Source: Pseudomonas bubulae (lineage in GTDB: Bacteria > Pseudomonadota > Gammaproteobacteria > Pseudomonadales > Pseudomonadaceae). Taken from it: a DNA stretch of 64,000 bases. Positions 25,028-35,447 of the stretch are shown here, one piece after another; within the stretch, counting starts at the first letter, position 1, and each line of letters starts with the position of its first letter. Under the pieces are notes generated by a model that did not search any database, was not told the DNA's origin, and saw only the letters and a program-made list of their open reading frames with translations. The stretch lies in NCBI RefSeq assembly GCF_900618535.1, contig NZ_UYJA01000006.1:248001-312000 (forward strand), written 5' to 3'. A program made the position numbers and the translations under genes.

Positions 25028-28000
25028 ATGGCCTCGCGCTCACTGGGAACCCTGACACTTGATCTCATTGCGCGAATTGGCGGTTTTGAACAGGGAATGG
25101 ATCGCGCCGCCCGAACGGCAACAAACCGCATGGGGCAAATCGAGAGGTCGACCCAAAGCGCGAGCAGCCAGATTGTCAGCTCGCTTAAATCAATTGGTGT
25201 GGCTGCTGTTGGGTACCTGGGCACGCGCGAACTCATTGCCTACGCCGAAACATGGACCTCGGTTCAGAACCGGCTCAAGCAAGTAACCGTGAGTCAGCAA
25301 GAGCTGGCCAAGGTCTCTCAAGAGGTTTTTGAGGTGGCGCAGCGATCCCAAGCGGCGCTTGAGCCTACCGCAGAGCTCTACCAGCGGATCGCTTCGACCA
25401 CTAGCGCTTTGGGCGTAAGCCAGACGGAGATGATCCGGGTTACTGAGTCCATCAGTAAGGCCATGTCGGCCAGTGGTGTGTCAGCCGGCGCAGCAGCAGG
25501 GGCGCTGGTCCAGCTTGGGCAAGCCTTTGCGTCTGGCGTCCTGCGCGGGCAAGAGTTGAACTCGGTACTCGAGCAAGCGCCCGGGCTTGCCCGCTCAATT
25601 GCTGACGGTCTGGGCGTTGCAGTTGGTGACCTGAGAAAACTCGGTGAAACCGGATCAATTACGTCCGAAAAGCTGTTTCGGGCCATTTTGAGCCAAACCC
25701 AGGCCATTGATGACCAGTTTGCTCGGGCGCAAACCACCATCAGCGGTGCATTTACTGTTCTTGAAAACAGCGCAACTCGGGCTATCGGTACGCTGGACAA
25801 CACCCTTGGCGTGTCCCGGGCTTTTGTGACGGCAGTGCTGGATTTATCTGCGGCCCTGGACTCTGGAAAGCTTCAAACCTTTACCCGGATTTTGGAAGCC
25901 GGACTGCTGGTTATTTTGGGTAGAACAGCGGGAGCACTGATCAGCAACGCCTATGCAATGGGCGTCAACATTAAGGCATCCTCCGAACTTGCTCTGGCAA
26001 ATTCCGTTGCCACTGCGGGCGAAGTGCGCAGGCTTGAGGCTGTAAAGGCAGGGGTTGTTGCAGACTTGGCGCGGGCGCGAAGCTCCGTTGCCAGCGCTGA
26101 AGCCTCGGTAATGGCGTCGCGCCAGGTGCAGACGGCTGATTTGGCCCGCCTGCAAACTGTTCGCCAGTCATTGGTGGCCGAGCTTGAGCTCGAGCAGCAA
26201 CGCCTGCGTGCGCAAATTTCCGATATTGGCCGGCAACAGTCTGTCGCCCGGATGGCCGAACTGCGATTGGCTGAAACGGCGATCATTCGGCAGCTCACCG
26301 CCGCCGAGGCGCAGCTGACGGCAACCACCGTTGCCGGCTCTGCGGCCGTCACTGCATCCCTTGCACAACGTACCGCTGCCACTGAAGCGCTGGCCGTGGT
26401 CAATGGCCAACTGGCCGTAGCTCAAGTGGCCGCCACATCAACAATGGCCGCATGGGCTGCTAGTAGCACTGCTCTTGGCGCAGCCTTTGCGATGGCTGCA
26501 AAAGCGGGCCGCGCCTTGTTGTCGCTGGCCGCTGGCTGGCCCGGCCTGATTATCACCGTGGGCCTGATCGCCTATTCATTTCTGGACTTTGGCGACAAGG
26601 CTGAGGAGGGCACGAGCAAGGCTGCAAATGCTTTTGATGATGCGTCTACGCGCATTCGTCGAGCGGTAAAAGGGATGCTGCCTGATGACCTGGGCAAGCG
26701 CTCGTTTGAGCAGTTGAGCGGCACGCTTGACGGGCTTCAATCCGAACTCAAAAACGCTGAAGAGGTGTATGACCGCTTGCAGTCGGGCTCTGACTCGGGC
26801 GGCGATGTGCCTTTTGCTTTGCCGCTGGATCAGGCAGGTGAGCGGGTAGAGGCGCTTAAAGGTGCCATTCAGAAAACCCAGGCAGAATTGAATGGTGTGC
26901 GATTTGCCAGCGACAAGGCGGGCCAGAGCTATCTGGACAGCCTGAAAAAACAGGCAGTCGTCGCCGGAAAACTGACAGAGGTTGAAAAGCTGCGCGCACA
27001 GCTTTCCGCAGGCATTCTCAAGCTGGACCCGGAGTCGGAAAAAGAAGCGCTCAAACATGCTGCCGCGATCGACAAGGTCAATGCCAGCCTCAAAACGCAA
27101 AAGGCCGACACCAAGTCGGTTTCCGAGGTGCAGAAGAAGTTCGCGTCTACGGAAGAGGATTATCAGCGTCAAATCGAGCTGATCAACACCACCACCGACG
27201 CGCGCAAAAATGCCACGGAAGTGGCAAAGCTGCAGTTTGAGATTGAAAGCGGCAAGTTGGTCGGCATCAACGGCCAGCAGCAAAAGCGCCTTGAAAGTTT
27301 GGCCGCTGAGCTGGACGCGCTGAACAAGATCAAGACCGCCACCGAAGACGCCGCAAAGCTCTCCGCCTTTGACTCCACGATCAAACTCGATATCCAGACC
27401 CAGAGTGATGGTTTTGCCCTGGAGCTGGAAGGTGCTGGGCGCGGCGAGAAGTACAAAGCGCGTCTGAAGGAAACGCTGGCCATCCAGCAAGACTTCAACA
27501 AGCAGATGCGCGACCTGCAAGAGCAGCAGAACAGCGGGAAAATCAGCGAAAGTCTCTATGAGAGCGAAACCGAGCTGCTCAGCGAAGCACTGGCGACCCG
27601 GCTGGTCATGCAGCAGGACTATTACAACCAGCTCGATCAGGCGCAGTCCAACTGGCTGGACGGGGTTTCTTCTGCCTGGGAAAGCTATCTGGAAACGGCT
27701 ACCGACTACAGCCAGCAAGCGAGCGATGCGACCACGGGCATCTTGGGCGATACCACGTCCTCGCTGTCGGAACAGTTCCAGGGCCTGGTAAAGGGCACCA
27801 CTGATCTTGGCTCAGCATTTATCAGTCTCGGCAGCACGATGGGCAATTCCATTCTGGGCGCACTTGCTGATATTACGGCTCAGTGGGCTGTTACGCATGC
27901 ACTGAAAATGGCCGGGCTTGCGACCGAGACCACTGAAACTTTGGCATCCGAGGCGGCTAAAACCGCTGCCAAAGTTACGGCGGATACAGTCACCACGGGC

Positions 28001-28621
28001 TCGTCCCTTGCCGCAACGGCAACTACCACTGCCGCTCAAATTGCAGCCGCTGCAACCACGGCATCGGCCTGGCTGCCGGCAGCGCTTGTTGCCTCGATTG
28101 GTTCGTTCGGCGCCGCTGCAGTTGTCGGCGGAACCGCATTGATCGCGGCTTACGCGCTGATGAAGGGTTTCAAGGAGGGCGGCTATACCGGCCCCGGCGG
28201 CGTCAATGAAGTGGTAGGCGTGGTCCACGGCCAGGAGTTTGTGGTGGATGCCGAAAACACCAAACGCATCGGCGTCGACAGGCTGAGCAATCTGGTCGGT
28301 ATGGCGCATAACGGCATCGACTCGGTTCCGCAAACGGGCACTTGGTTACTCGAAAAGGGCGAGCGGGTCACCACCGCTCAAACCAGCGCCAAGCTGGATC
28401 AAACCCTGGACCAGATGTCGCAAGGCTCCGGCGGCGGCATGAACGTCCAGATCATCAACAACAGCAACAGCCAAGTGCGCACCAAGCAGGACCGTAAAGG
28501 CGAGCTACAGGTGATCATCGACGCAGTCCGCGAGGATTTCCTGAGCGGTGTTTCCTCGGGCGATTCGTCGTACTCCCGGGCAATCGAAGGCACTTACCAC
28601 GGCATGAGGAGGGGCGCATGA
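25028..28621 (+). CDS. Tail tape measure protein
   Basis: 1197 residues. N-terminal SLGTLTLDLIARIGGFEQGMDRAAR and the tape-measure domain (AAGALVQLGQAFASGVLRGQELNSVLEQAPGLA, about 150-190), long Ala/Gln coiled coils, hydrophobic segments near 480-520 and 1000-1050, and an end rich in Gly. It sets tail length and is ejected at infection. Starts after AGGAG-type site GGAGAA and overlaps the next gene by 4 nt. Confidence 0.95.
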   Translation: MASRSLGTLTLDLIARIGGFEQGMDRAARTATNRMGQIERSTQSASSQIVSSLKSIGVAAVGYLGTRELIAYAETWTSVQNRLKQVTVSQQELAKVSQEVFEVAQRSQAALEPTAELYQRIASTTSALGVSQTEMIRVTESISKAMSASGVSAGAAAGALVQLGQAFASGVLRGQELNSVLEQAPGLARSIADGLGVAVGDLRKLGETGSITSEKLFRAILSQTQAIDDQFARAQTTISGAFTVLENSATRAIGTLDNTLGVSRAFVTAVLDLSAALDSGKLQTFTRILEAGLLVILGRTAGALISNAYAMGVNIKASSELALANSVATAGEVRRLEAVKAGVVADLARARSSVASAEASVMASRQVQTADLARLQTVRQSLVAELELEQQRLRAQISDIGRQQSVARMAELRLAETAIIRQLTAAEAQLTATTVAGSAAVTASLAQRTAATEALAVVNGQLAVAQVAATSTMAAWAASSTALGAAFAMAAKAGRALLSLAAGWPGLIITVGLIAYSFLDFGDKAEEGTSKAANAFDDASTRIRRAVKGMLPDDLGKRSFEQLSGTLDGLQSELKNAEEVYDRLQSGSDSGGDVPFALPLDQAGERVEALKGAIQKTQAELNGVRFASDKAGQSYLDSLKKQAVVAGKLTEVEKLRAQLSAGILKLDPESEKEALKHAAAIDKVNASLKTQKADTKSVSEVQKKFASTEEDYQRQIELINTTTDARKNATEVAKLQFEIESGKLVGINGQQQKRLESLAAELDALNKIKTATEDAAKLSAFDSTIKLDIQTQSDGFALELEGAGRGEKYKARLKETLAIQQDFNKQMRDLQEQQNSGKISESLYESETELLSEALATRLVMQQDYYNQLDQAQSNWLDGVSSAWESYLETATDYSQQASDATTGILGDTTSSLSEQFQGLVKGTTDLGSAFISLGSTMGNSILGALADITAQWAVTHALKMAGLATETTETLASEAAKTAAKVTADTVTTGSSLAATATTTAAQIAAAATTASAWLPAALVASIGSFGAAAVVGGTALIAAYALMKGFKEGGYTGPGGVNEVVGVVHGQEFVVDAENTKRIGVDRLSNLVGMAHNGIDSVPQTGTWLLEKGERVTTAQTSAKLDQTLDQMSQGSGGGMNVQIINNSNSQVRTKQDRKGELQVIIDAVREDFLSGVSSGDSSYSRAIEGTYHGMRRGA

Positions 28622-29100
28622 GTTTGATCGAGCGTGTGTACGCCTCGGGCGGTGACGTGATCATCGACACCCTGGAGCTGACGTGTCCGGCCTGGACGGA
28701 GCCGGTGTTGATCTGTGGCGGCTTTGAGGATGTGGTCTGCACCGCCGAGGATGGCCGCAGCCTGCCCCTCATTGCCGCTGGCATCGACGTGTCGCTGCCG
28801 AAGAAGAGCAACAGCGCGAGCCAGACGCTCAACTTCGCCATCGACAATGTGCTGGGCGAGGCGCAGCAGAAAATGGACCAGGCAAAGGCGGCAGGGGCGC
28901 CGATCACGCAAACCTACCGCCGTTACCTGGCCAGCGACCTGTCGGCGCCGGCAGAGCCGCCGATCCGCATGAAAGCCTTCGGCGCCGGGATCGAGGGCAC
29001 CACTGTGCAAATCACGGCGGGCTACGGTGACCTGATCAACCGGGCATTCCCCCGGGACAAGCTGACCACGCTGAATGCGCCCTGCATGAAGTACCTGTAA
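28618..29100 (+). CDS. Minor tail protein, DUF1833 family
   Basis: 160 residues: YASGGDVIIDTLELTCPAW and QTYRRYLASDLSAPAEPPIR are DUF1833 landmarks. Equivalent in position to lambda M/L tail-tip proteins. Confidence 0.85.
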   Translation: MSLIERVYASGGDVIIDTLELTCPAWTEPVLICGGFEDVVCTAEDGRSLPLIAAGIDVSLPKKSNSASQTLNFAIDNVLGEAQQKMDQAKAAGAPITQTYRRYLASDLSAPAEPPIRMKAFGAGIEGTTVQITAGYGDLINRAFPRDKLTTLNAPCMKYL

Positions 29101-29112
29101 CGGATCAAACCC

Positions 29113-29511
29113 ATGCTCAACAAATTCTTACTCGCGCCCTATGTGGACGGCGGGCGGGGCCCAGCTGCGTTCGATTGCTGGGGGCTCTGCATTGCTGTGC
29201 GTCACGAGCTGTTCGGTTTGCCGCTGCTGCCCAGCCTGGGCGGCGTAGGGCGTCACAACCCCAAGGCCTGCACCAAAGCCTTCCGCGAACTCTCGGGGGT
29301 GATGGAAGTTTGCGAGCCTGAGTCCGGCGCGATCGCGGCGGTGCTGCGCGGTGACCTCTGCATCCATGTGGGTGTGGTGGTCGATATCGACGGCCGGCTG
29401 GCGGTGCTGGAAACCAACCCCAACTCGGGCCCGCGCTGCCTGTACCTGCGGCAGTTTGAAGCCACTTACCTGAAGGTCATTTATTACCGTGATCAGCGTA
29501 TTCCCCAATAA
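29113..29511 (+). CDS. NlpC/P60-type tail tip peptidase
   Basis: 132 residues. Catalytic Cys in FDCWGLC (about residue 22) and His in IHVGVVVD (about residue 80), the NlpC/P60 pattern in lambda K-like proteins. It probably trims peptidoglycan during DNA entry. Overlaps the tip protein gene by 23 nt. Confidence 0.85.
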   Translation: MLNKFLLAPYVDGGRGPAAFDCWGLCIAVRHELFGLPLLPSLGGVGRHNPKACTKAFRELSGVMEVCEPESGAIAAVLRGDLCIHVGVVVDIDGRLAVLETNPNSGPRCLYLRQFEATYLKVIYYRDQRIPQ

Positions 29512-32500
29512 GCTCGACGGTGCGGCCCTTGAGGTGCACAAAACCAGCCGGCGTATGACCCTTGCTGCCTGGCTGAAAACCATCGCGCCCAGCTACGAAC
29601 CCCGTGAGGCGCCGCCGGTGAGCATCACCGTCAATGGCGAGCTCATCGAGGCGTACTGCTGGGCCGAGTTTGAGTTTGCGCCGGCCGATGACGTCGAAGT
29701 GCGCGTTGAACCAAAAGGTGTGGTGGCCGCCGTCGCGGCAGTGATCGCGGCCATCCTCGTGGCTGTGGTCATGTCGCGCAATATGGCGGTGATCCCCGGT
29801 ACAGCAACCATGGGGCAGGGCAAGGGCCTTGATGAAGTCTCGGCTAAGGGCAACAAGGTAAAACTGGGCGACCTGATCCGAGAAATTGCCGGCCACCAGC
29901 GCGTGTATCCGAGCTACCTGACGCCGTCCGTGCGCCGCTTTGTTGACCGTCGGGCGCAGTGGGTGGAAATGCTGCTGTATGTCGGCAAGGGCAAGTACCA
30001 GATCCCGCTCAACAAGGTGAAGGTGGGCGAAACGCCGCTGATCAGCCTGGGCGCCGATGCGCAATTCACTCTGTACAACTCGGGCGATGACCTATCCGGC
30101 GAGACGGCTGCTCAGTGGTGGCACAGCGCGCCGGAAGTGGGCGCCAGTGCCAACGGCTCGGCCGGTTTACAGTTGACCGTCTCCACAACCCTGACCCGCT
30201 TTGTCACCGCGTCCGTGCTGCAATTCAACGGCTACAGCATCTCGATCCCGACAGGCTCCGGCTCATTCCCGGAGGACTGGACCAGCAGTCTGCTGATCAA
30301 CGTGCTGTCGCCTTACCCCTACACCGTGATTGATGGCGGTGAGGGACGGGACATCATCACCGGCGACCTGGCCATGCTTGCGCCGTACCCGGGCATGCTG
30401 ATCGAGGTCAACGGAGAAAACGCGGGCAACTATGTGGTGCACTCGTACACCCCGTATTCCCCGGCCATTCCGCCAAGCGCGGGCACGGCCTCAACGCTCA
30501 CTGCCAGCGCGGCGCCGTCTCGTTATGACTTCGACGTCACGCCGCTGACATTTACCGTGCGCCTCGGCACGACGCCGTACTCGGTCGAGCTGGCCAGTGA
30601 TGTAATCGACTTGGCGGGGCTGGTCGCGGCCTTCAATGCGGCAAAAGGATCGGCGCCGTTCGTTGCGAGCGCCTCATCCGGGCGCCTGCGGATCACAGAG
30701 CTTTCGCCCTTCACCGGGCTGGCCCTGGCCGCGTCAGGCGGCTCAAGCGTGCTCGGCTCAAGCCCGGCCAGCGTAAAGGGCGCCGCGACAAGCAGCGGCA
30801 CCCCAGAGCGCCGCGCCGAGATGACCCTCAACTACGACAGCGGCCAGCCGGTCAACGGCCTGGCAATGGGGGAGGGCCTGGCCACCATCGGCCCGCGTGG
30901 CCTGCGCTATCGCATCATTACTACGGCTGTCGGCACTCTCACGGTAGAGCGCCTGACGTCCAGCGGCGATATCGACGAAGACTGGCCCGGGTTCAGCCTG
31001 CAGGAGACGATCCACGGCCGCATTGAACTGGACTCGTCAAACCTTGAGGGCGGCTATCGCGGCTCGTTTGCCGCGTGCCCTGAAGGCGAGCTGGTCACCG
31101 AGATCGAGTGGGACGTGTTTTTCACCGGCGGCCTGATCGGCAATGGCAAGAAGGGCGACCAGTACGCCGTTTCCTCCGGTCATCAGTTTGAGTATCGGGA
31201 CATGGCCACGTCAGGCGCCTGGACGGTGCTGCCCCAGTCCGTCACCGGCAACTCGATGGATGCCCAGGGCTTCACCTATCGCCAGACCTTGCCCTATCCC
31301 ATGCGCCCAGAGTGCCGCATCAAGCGCATGCCCAAGGTGGGCGGGGTCAACTCGGGCGAGGTGATGGATGACGTCATGTGGTACGGCCTGCGCGGCAAGA
31401 TGATGGGCGCGCCGACGCGCTACAACGATATGACCGTTATTGCCGTGCGCGTGCGCAACGGTGACCGGCTCTCGGCGCAATCTGAAAGCCTGGTCAGTGT
31501 CGAGGCTACCCGGGTGCTGCCGGTGCGCTCGGGCGGTGCCTGGGCCGTGGAGACACCGACGCGGGATATCGTGCCGTGGTTCCTCTACATCGCCAAGTCG
31601 GCCGGCTACACAGATGCCGACCTAGATCTGCCCGAGCTCGACCGACTGCACGAGGTCTACCGCGCTCGCGGCGACACTTTCGACATGACGATTGATGACG
31701 CCAGTACGGTCAAGGACGCGATGAACGACGCGCTGGCTGCCGGGTTCTCCGAGCTGACCATCAACCGCGGGCTGCTGCTGCCGGTGCGCGACGAACCGCG
31801 CACGCAGTTCGAGCATATGTACACGCCGCAAAACATGACCAAGGGCCTCAAGCGCCAATTGGTGTTCCCATCGAGCGACGACTTTGACGGGGTTGATGTC
31901 GAGTACTTCAGCTCGATCACCTGGGCATGGGAAACCGTCGAATGCCGCTGGCCCGGTGACCTGGGCAACAAGGTCGAGAAGGTCAAGGTGCCGGGCATAT
32001 CCGATCGCACCCGCGCTTGGCGTATCGGTATGCGCCGCCGTGGGCACCAGAAATTCCGCAATGACACCTATCGCTGGGAAACCGAACTCGACGCGCTCAA
32101 CTCCGGTTACATGAGCTACGCGGCGGTTGCCGACGATGTGCCGGGGTATGGCCAGAGTTCGATTTTGCTCAGCGTTGAGGCAGTACCTGGTGGGATCGCA
32201 CTTGAAAGCACCGAGCCATTTGATTGGTCCGCCGGCGGGCCGCATGTGATTGCGTTGCGCAGGCAGGACGGCACGCTCTCAGGGCCGTGGCCTGCTGCCC
32301 ACGTCGATGACTACCGGGTAAGCGTAAACAGCCTTGACTTCGACCCGGATACCAGTTGGGACCCGGAGCCGCCGCATCTGCTGTTTGGCCCTGTCAACCG
32401 CTGGAGCTACCCCACGCTTGTCACGGTCGTGAATCCATCCAGCGGCGGCAACGTCACGGTAGAAGGAATGCCCTATGACGCCCGGGTTTATCAGTACGAC

Positions 32501-32518
32501 AACAGCGCGCCGACATGA
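29489..32518 (+). CDS. Tail tip / host specificity protein (J-like)
   Basis: 1009 residues. It begins with a short ubiquitin/MoaD-like stretch and a membrane-like helix (VVAAVAAVIAAILVAVVM, about 74-91), as in fused I/J proteins. The large body has baseplate-hub character (AGHQRVYPSYLTPSVRRFVD). The C-terminal part, which usually contacts the receptor, is beta-rich. Longer than a minor tail protein and shorter than lambda J (1132). Confidence 0.85.
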   Translation: MISVFPNKLDGAALEVHKTSRRMTLAAWLKTIAPSYEPREAPPVSITVNGELIEAYCWAEFEFAPADDVEVRVEPKGVVAAVAAVIAAILVAVVMSRNMAVIPGTATMGQGKGLDEVSAKGNKVKLGDLIREIAGHQRVYPSYLTPSVRRFVDRRAQWVEMLLYVGKGKYQIPLNKVKVGETPLISLGADAQFTLYNSGDDLSGETAAQWWHSAPEVGASANGSAGLQLTVSTTLTRFVTASVLQFNGYSISIPTGSGSFPEDWTSSLLINVLSPYPYTVIDGGEGRDIITGDLAMLAPYPGMLIEVNGENAGNYVVHSYTPYSPAIPPSAGTASTLTASAAPSRYDFDVTPLTFTVRLGTTPYSVELASDVIDLAGLVAAFNAAKGSAPFVASASSGRLRITELSPFTGLALAASGGSSVLGSSPASVKGAATSSGTPERRAEMTLNYDSGQPVNGLAMGEGLATIGPRGLRYRIITTAVGTLTVERLTSSGDIDEDWPGFSLQETIHGRIELDSSNLEGGYRGSFAACPEGELVTEIEWDVFFTGGLIGNGKKGDQYAVSSGHQFEYRDMATSGAWTVLPQSVTGNSMDAQGFTYRQTLPYPMRPECRIKRMPKVGGVNSGEVMDDVMWYGLRGKMMGAPTRYNDMTVIAVRVRNGDRLSAQSESLVSVEATRVLPVRSGGAWAVETPTRDIVPWFLYIAKSAGYTDADLDLPELDRLHEVYRARGDTFDMTIDDASTVKDAMNDALAAGFSELTINRGLLLPVRDEPRTQFEHMYTPQNMTKGLKRQLVFPSSDDFDGVDVEYFSSITWAWETVECRWPGDLGNKVEKVKVPGISDRTRAWRIGMRRRGHQKFRNDTYRWETELDALNSGYMSYAAVADDVPGYGQSSILLSVEAVPGGIALESTEPFDWSAGGPHVIALRRQDGTLSGPWPAAHVDDYRVSVNSLDFDPDTSWDPEPPHLLFGPVNRWSYPTLVTVVNPSSGGNVTVEGMPYDARVYQYDNSAPT

Positions 32519-32546
32519 ACCCACCAGCGGCATAAAGAGGCAGTGA

Positions 32547-33011
32547 ATGATTGCATATCCAGAGTTTCTGCCCGAGCCGCAGCGTGACGGTTATGGCTTC
32601 CAGCCAGTAAGCCCGATGGCCCGTTCTGAACTCCAGAGCGGGCGGGCCAGGCAGCGCCGACGATTTACCTCGGTTCCCACCGTGGCTTCTGTTACCTGGT
32701 TGATGGATGACGGCGAAGCTCAGCTATTTGAGGGGTGGTTTGAACACATCCTGCTGTCGGGCAGCTTGTGGTTTCAGTGCCCACTCAAAACGCCCTTGGG
32801 CATGGATGAGCACAGGGCGCGATTCGTTGATATCTACGAAGGGCCGATTTTGGTCGGTGAGAGCTTTTGGCGCTTTACCGCGAAGCTGGAATTGTTCAAG
32901 CGGCCGATTCTGGGTGCGGAGTGGGTTATCGAAGCTCCGGACTACGTTGCTATGGTGGATATCTTCGACGTAACCATGAATCGAACTTGGACCAAGCACA
33001 CAGAGGTCTGA
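32547..33011 (+). CDS. Tail protein, unknown
   Basis: 154 residues. YPEFLPEPQRDGYGFQPVSP and the Trp-rich centre resemble small tail-tip-associated proteins found after the J-like gene in Pseudomonas siphoviruses. Function not known. Confidence 0.65.
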   Translation: MIAYPEFLPEPQRDGYGFQPVSPMARSELQSGRARQRRRFTSVPTVASVTWLMDDGEAQLFEGWFEHILLSGSLWFQCPLKTPLGMDEHRARFVDIYEGPILVGESFWRFTAKLELFKRPILGAEWVIEAPDYVAMVDIFDVTMNRTWTKHTEV

Positions 33012-33147
33012 GTCTTCGAAGTTACAGCCAGTTCTGACCGTTGTATCTCTACATCTTTTCGCCGGCAGCTCGCCGGGAACTTTTAAACAGCGCAGACGGC
33101 ACTGCATTTTTTGCGACGGCGTCTGCGCGCCTGCGAGAAATATACCC

Positions 33148-35247
33148 ATGGCTCACAATACTGGTAATCCGATCGGATCGACTTCCCCAAAAGACTTGTC
33201 AGATAACGCTCGGAATTTGGATCTATTGGCGCTTGGGGATTCCCCGTCATACCCAGACCGTAAGGGTGTATCGCGTAAGTCGTGGAAGGGGATGGAGCAG
33301 GAGCACGCAACAGATCAGGCTGGCCGTGAAACGACATTTAATGTTTCGCAAGCGAAGCGCGCAAATGATTTCACTGATTTTCTGAACTCAAGCGGATACG
33401 AAACCCCTGTTGATTATGCGTCCGGGATCAACATCACGCGCGTAACACAGCAGGTCCGTTATCTCGGTGAACTTTATAGGCCTAAAGATTCGTCAATCCC
33501 TTTTGTCACCAACACTTTTGCGGCGGATGAGGCAAAGCTGGTTTCCAATGGTGATAACTATCTCAGGAGTGAATTAAGCAATCCGGGTGAGCCAGGAAAA
33601 GGGGCTTCGATGGTCGGATGGAAAGGCACAGATCTGATTTCGGGGCTCAGCCTCAACGGCTCACGCAAAAAGGTTTGCTACAACGGCGGCCAACTGAGCC
33701 AGTTGATGCATGACCTTGAGGATCCGCTCTGCCAAGCTATTTTTATGAAGTTTGTGGGCGACTCAATCACTTGGGGTATGACTGTTCCAGGCAGTGCGCC
33801 AACCTCTCCAAGGTCTGGACAGTTGGCGGATGTCAGAAACAACATGTCCAGCCCAAGCTGGCTGAACCTGTTTCACCAATGGCTGGGCAGAAACTACTTC
33901 AGGCTGTCAGCACCTACCGCTACCGGGATAGGTGAGGTTAGCTATAGCCGGTCAGTTGATCTCTGGCCCGCATCCCCGCTGTTCGTCTTATCAGCCTTCG
34001 CGACATCTGAGGGAGTGATATCGAATACAAACGCAACATTAAGATCTTTTATCGATTATGTAACAGATGGAAAGTCGATCGAATTCGACATGTATGGAGC
34101 CTCCTTCACTTACGTTTATTCCCAGCTAACAAACGGAGCTGACTACGAGCTTTTTGTTGATGGTATTAGCCAGGGCGTATTCGGTACTTCCGGGACGTCC
34201 ATGTTTCGCGCCTCCCGTGGTCATAACTTCGCTGTAGGGAGTCACAAGATAAAAATTACAAAGCGAGGCCCTGTATCCACTGCTTTGCGTACCGAGGCAA
34301 TTCGCATCAATAAGATTCTCACAGTAAAAAATGACGGGATCATCGGGCGATCAACAGCAGACTGGCTGCCGGGGAAGGGGTTGCTTGATGAGTCTGTGCA
34401 GACCCGCGACAAATACGTTTTTGTGATGCTTGGCACGAATGACCGCGCCCAGACCAACCAGCCGACCAGCCCTTCACGAATTACCGAAAATCTATTTAGC
34501 ATCGTCAACTGGCTCAATACACAGCGGCCACTCGCAAATCCGATTTTACTCTGTGCAAATGAGGCTAATCAGGATGCTGAAAGCCCATACTTTTACGATA
34601 TGAACAGCGTCAGATCCGCCATAAGCGCAGTGGCAACTGCTCGATCCATAGATATGGTCGACTTTTACGAGGTCACCCGCGAGGCGCTTTCTGAAGGGGC
34701 TAATTATTTGGCGGATTCTGACCCTCTTCATCCAGGGGCCTTGGGGCATTACCTAATGTTCAGGGGGATTTCTGATGCCGTGCGAAACGCCGACTCAGCG
34801 ACATTTGGATTTGGTCAAAATACTGTGTCCAGGCCTGCGTACGATCTGAACGACTTATCTTTGAGAGGTGATTACTACGCAGGTAGCGTCACGCTTAATA
34901 ATCCCTCAGTAGAGTCCGCTTTGGTTCGAGTAAGTCCCCAGGGCGATGGTAGGGTCGTTCAGTTGATCTACCCGTACAGTGGAGCGAGATCCTGGAGAAG
35001 AACGCGTCTTCAGAATGGAGCCTGGGTCTCAAGGGAGGATGCTTTGAGGTCGGAGGTTATGCAGCTATCGGGCGGCGCGATGTCTGGTGTCTTCAGAGTC
35101 GCGCAATACTCTGTAGGTAGTCTCCCTGCCGTCACTGGTAACACAGGTGGATTCATAATGGTGACCGATACGGTAGATGGTCCTAGGCCTTGCTATTGCG
35201 CTGGAGGGGTTTGGCGACGGTTCGATAACAACTTGGGCGTTTCTTAG
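33148..35247 (+). CDS. Tail fibre/tailspike with SGNH hydrolase domain (copy 1)
   Basis: 699 residues. The N-terminal 190 residues look like a virion-attachment region. The centre is an SGNH/GDSL hydrolase: block I FVGDSITWGM, block III MLGTNDRA, and the Asp-His pair DPLHPGALGHY. The C-terminal 130 residues are beta-rich (PAYDLNDLSLRGDYYAG). Likely deacetylates surface polysaccharide during adsorption. The gene at 35448 is its paralogue without the N-terminal anchor. Confidence 0.82.
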   Translation: MAHNTGNPIGSTSPKDLSDNARNLDLLALGDSPSYPDRKGVSRKSWKGMEQEHATDQAGRETTFNVSQAKRANDFTDFLNSSGYETPVDYASGINITRVTQQVRYLGELYRPKDSSIPFVTNTFAADEAKLVSNGDNYLRSELSNPGEPGKGASMVGWKGTDLISGLSLNGSRKKVCYNGGQLSQLMHDLEDPLCQAIFMKFVGDSITWGMTVPGSAPTSPRSGQLADVRNNMSSPSWLNLFHQWLGRNYFRLSAPTATGIGEVSYSRSVDLWPASPLFVLSAFATSEGVISNTNATLRSFIDYVTDGKSIEFDMYGASFTYVYSQLTNGADYELFVDGISQGVFGTSGTSMFRASRGHNFAVGSHKIKITKRGPVSTALRTEAIRINKILTVKNDGIIGRSTADWLPGKGLLDESVQTRDKYVFVMLGTNDRAQTNQPTSPSRITENLFSIVNWLNTQRPLANPILLCANEANQDAESPYFYDMNSVRSAISAVATARSIDMVDFYEVTREALSEGANYLADSDPLHPGALGHYLMFRGISDAVRNADSATFGFGQNTVSRPAYDLNDLSLRGDYYAGSVTLNNPSVESALVRVSPQGDGRVVQLIYPYSGARSWRRTRLQNGAWVSREDALRSEVMQLSGGAMSGVFRVAQYSVGSLPAVTGNTGGFIMVTDTVDGPRPCYCAGGVWRRFDNNLGVS

Positions 35248-35447
35248 CGCTGGTGATAGGGCTGAGGAAAGTAGCGGACATTTTTACTGCGTCCCTGATC
35301 CAAGCATCATGGCTGACTGCAATCTTGCTGTCAGCCATTCTCAAGCGATGGCTAGCATGTTGATGTGATGGATAATTTTTTTGAGGTGTCAAATGGCTAT
35401 CATGTGGCGGCCAAATGATGGCGCTCAGAAAAATTAAGGAAAAACAC

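Noticed and set aside
26576..27718. 380-codon minus-strand frame over the tape measure gene
   Set aside because: Antisense of a coiled-coil gene gives long Leu-rich open frames; no ribosome site or conserved motif.
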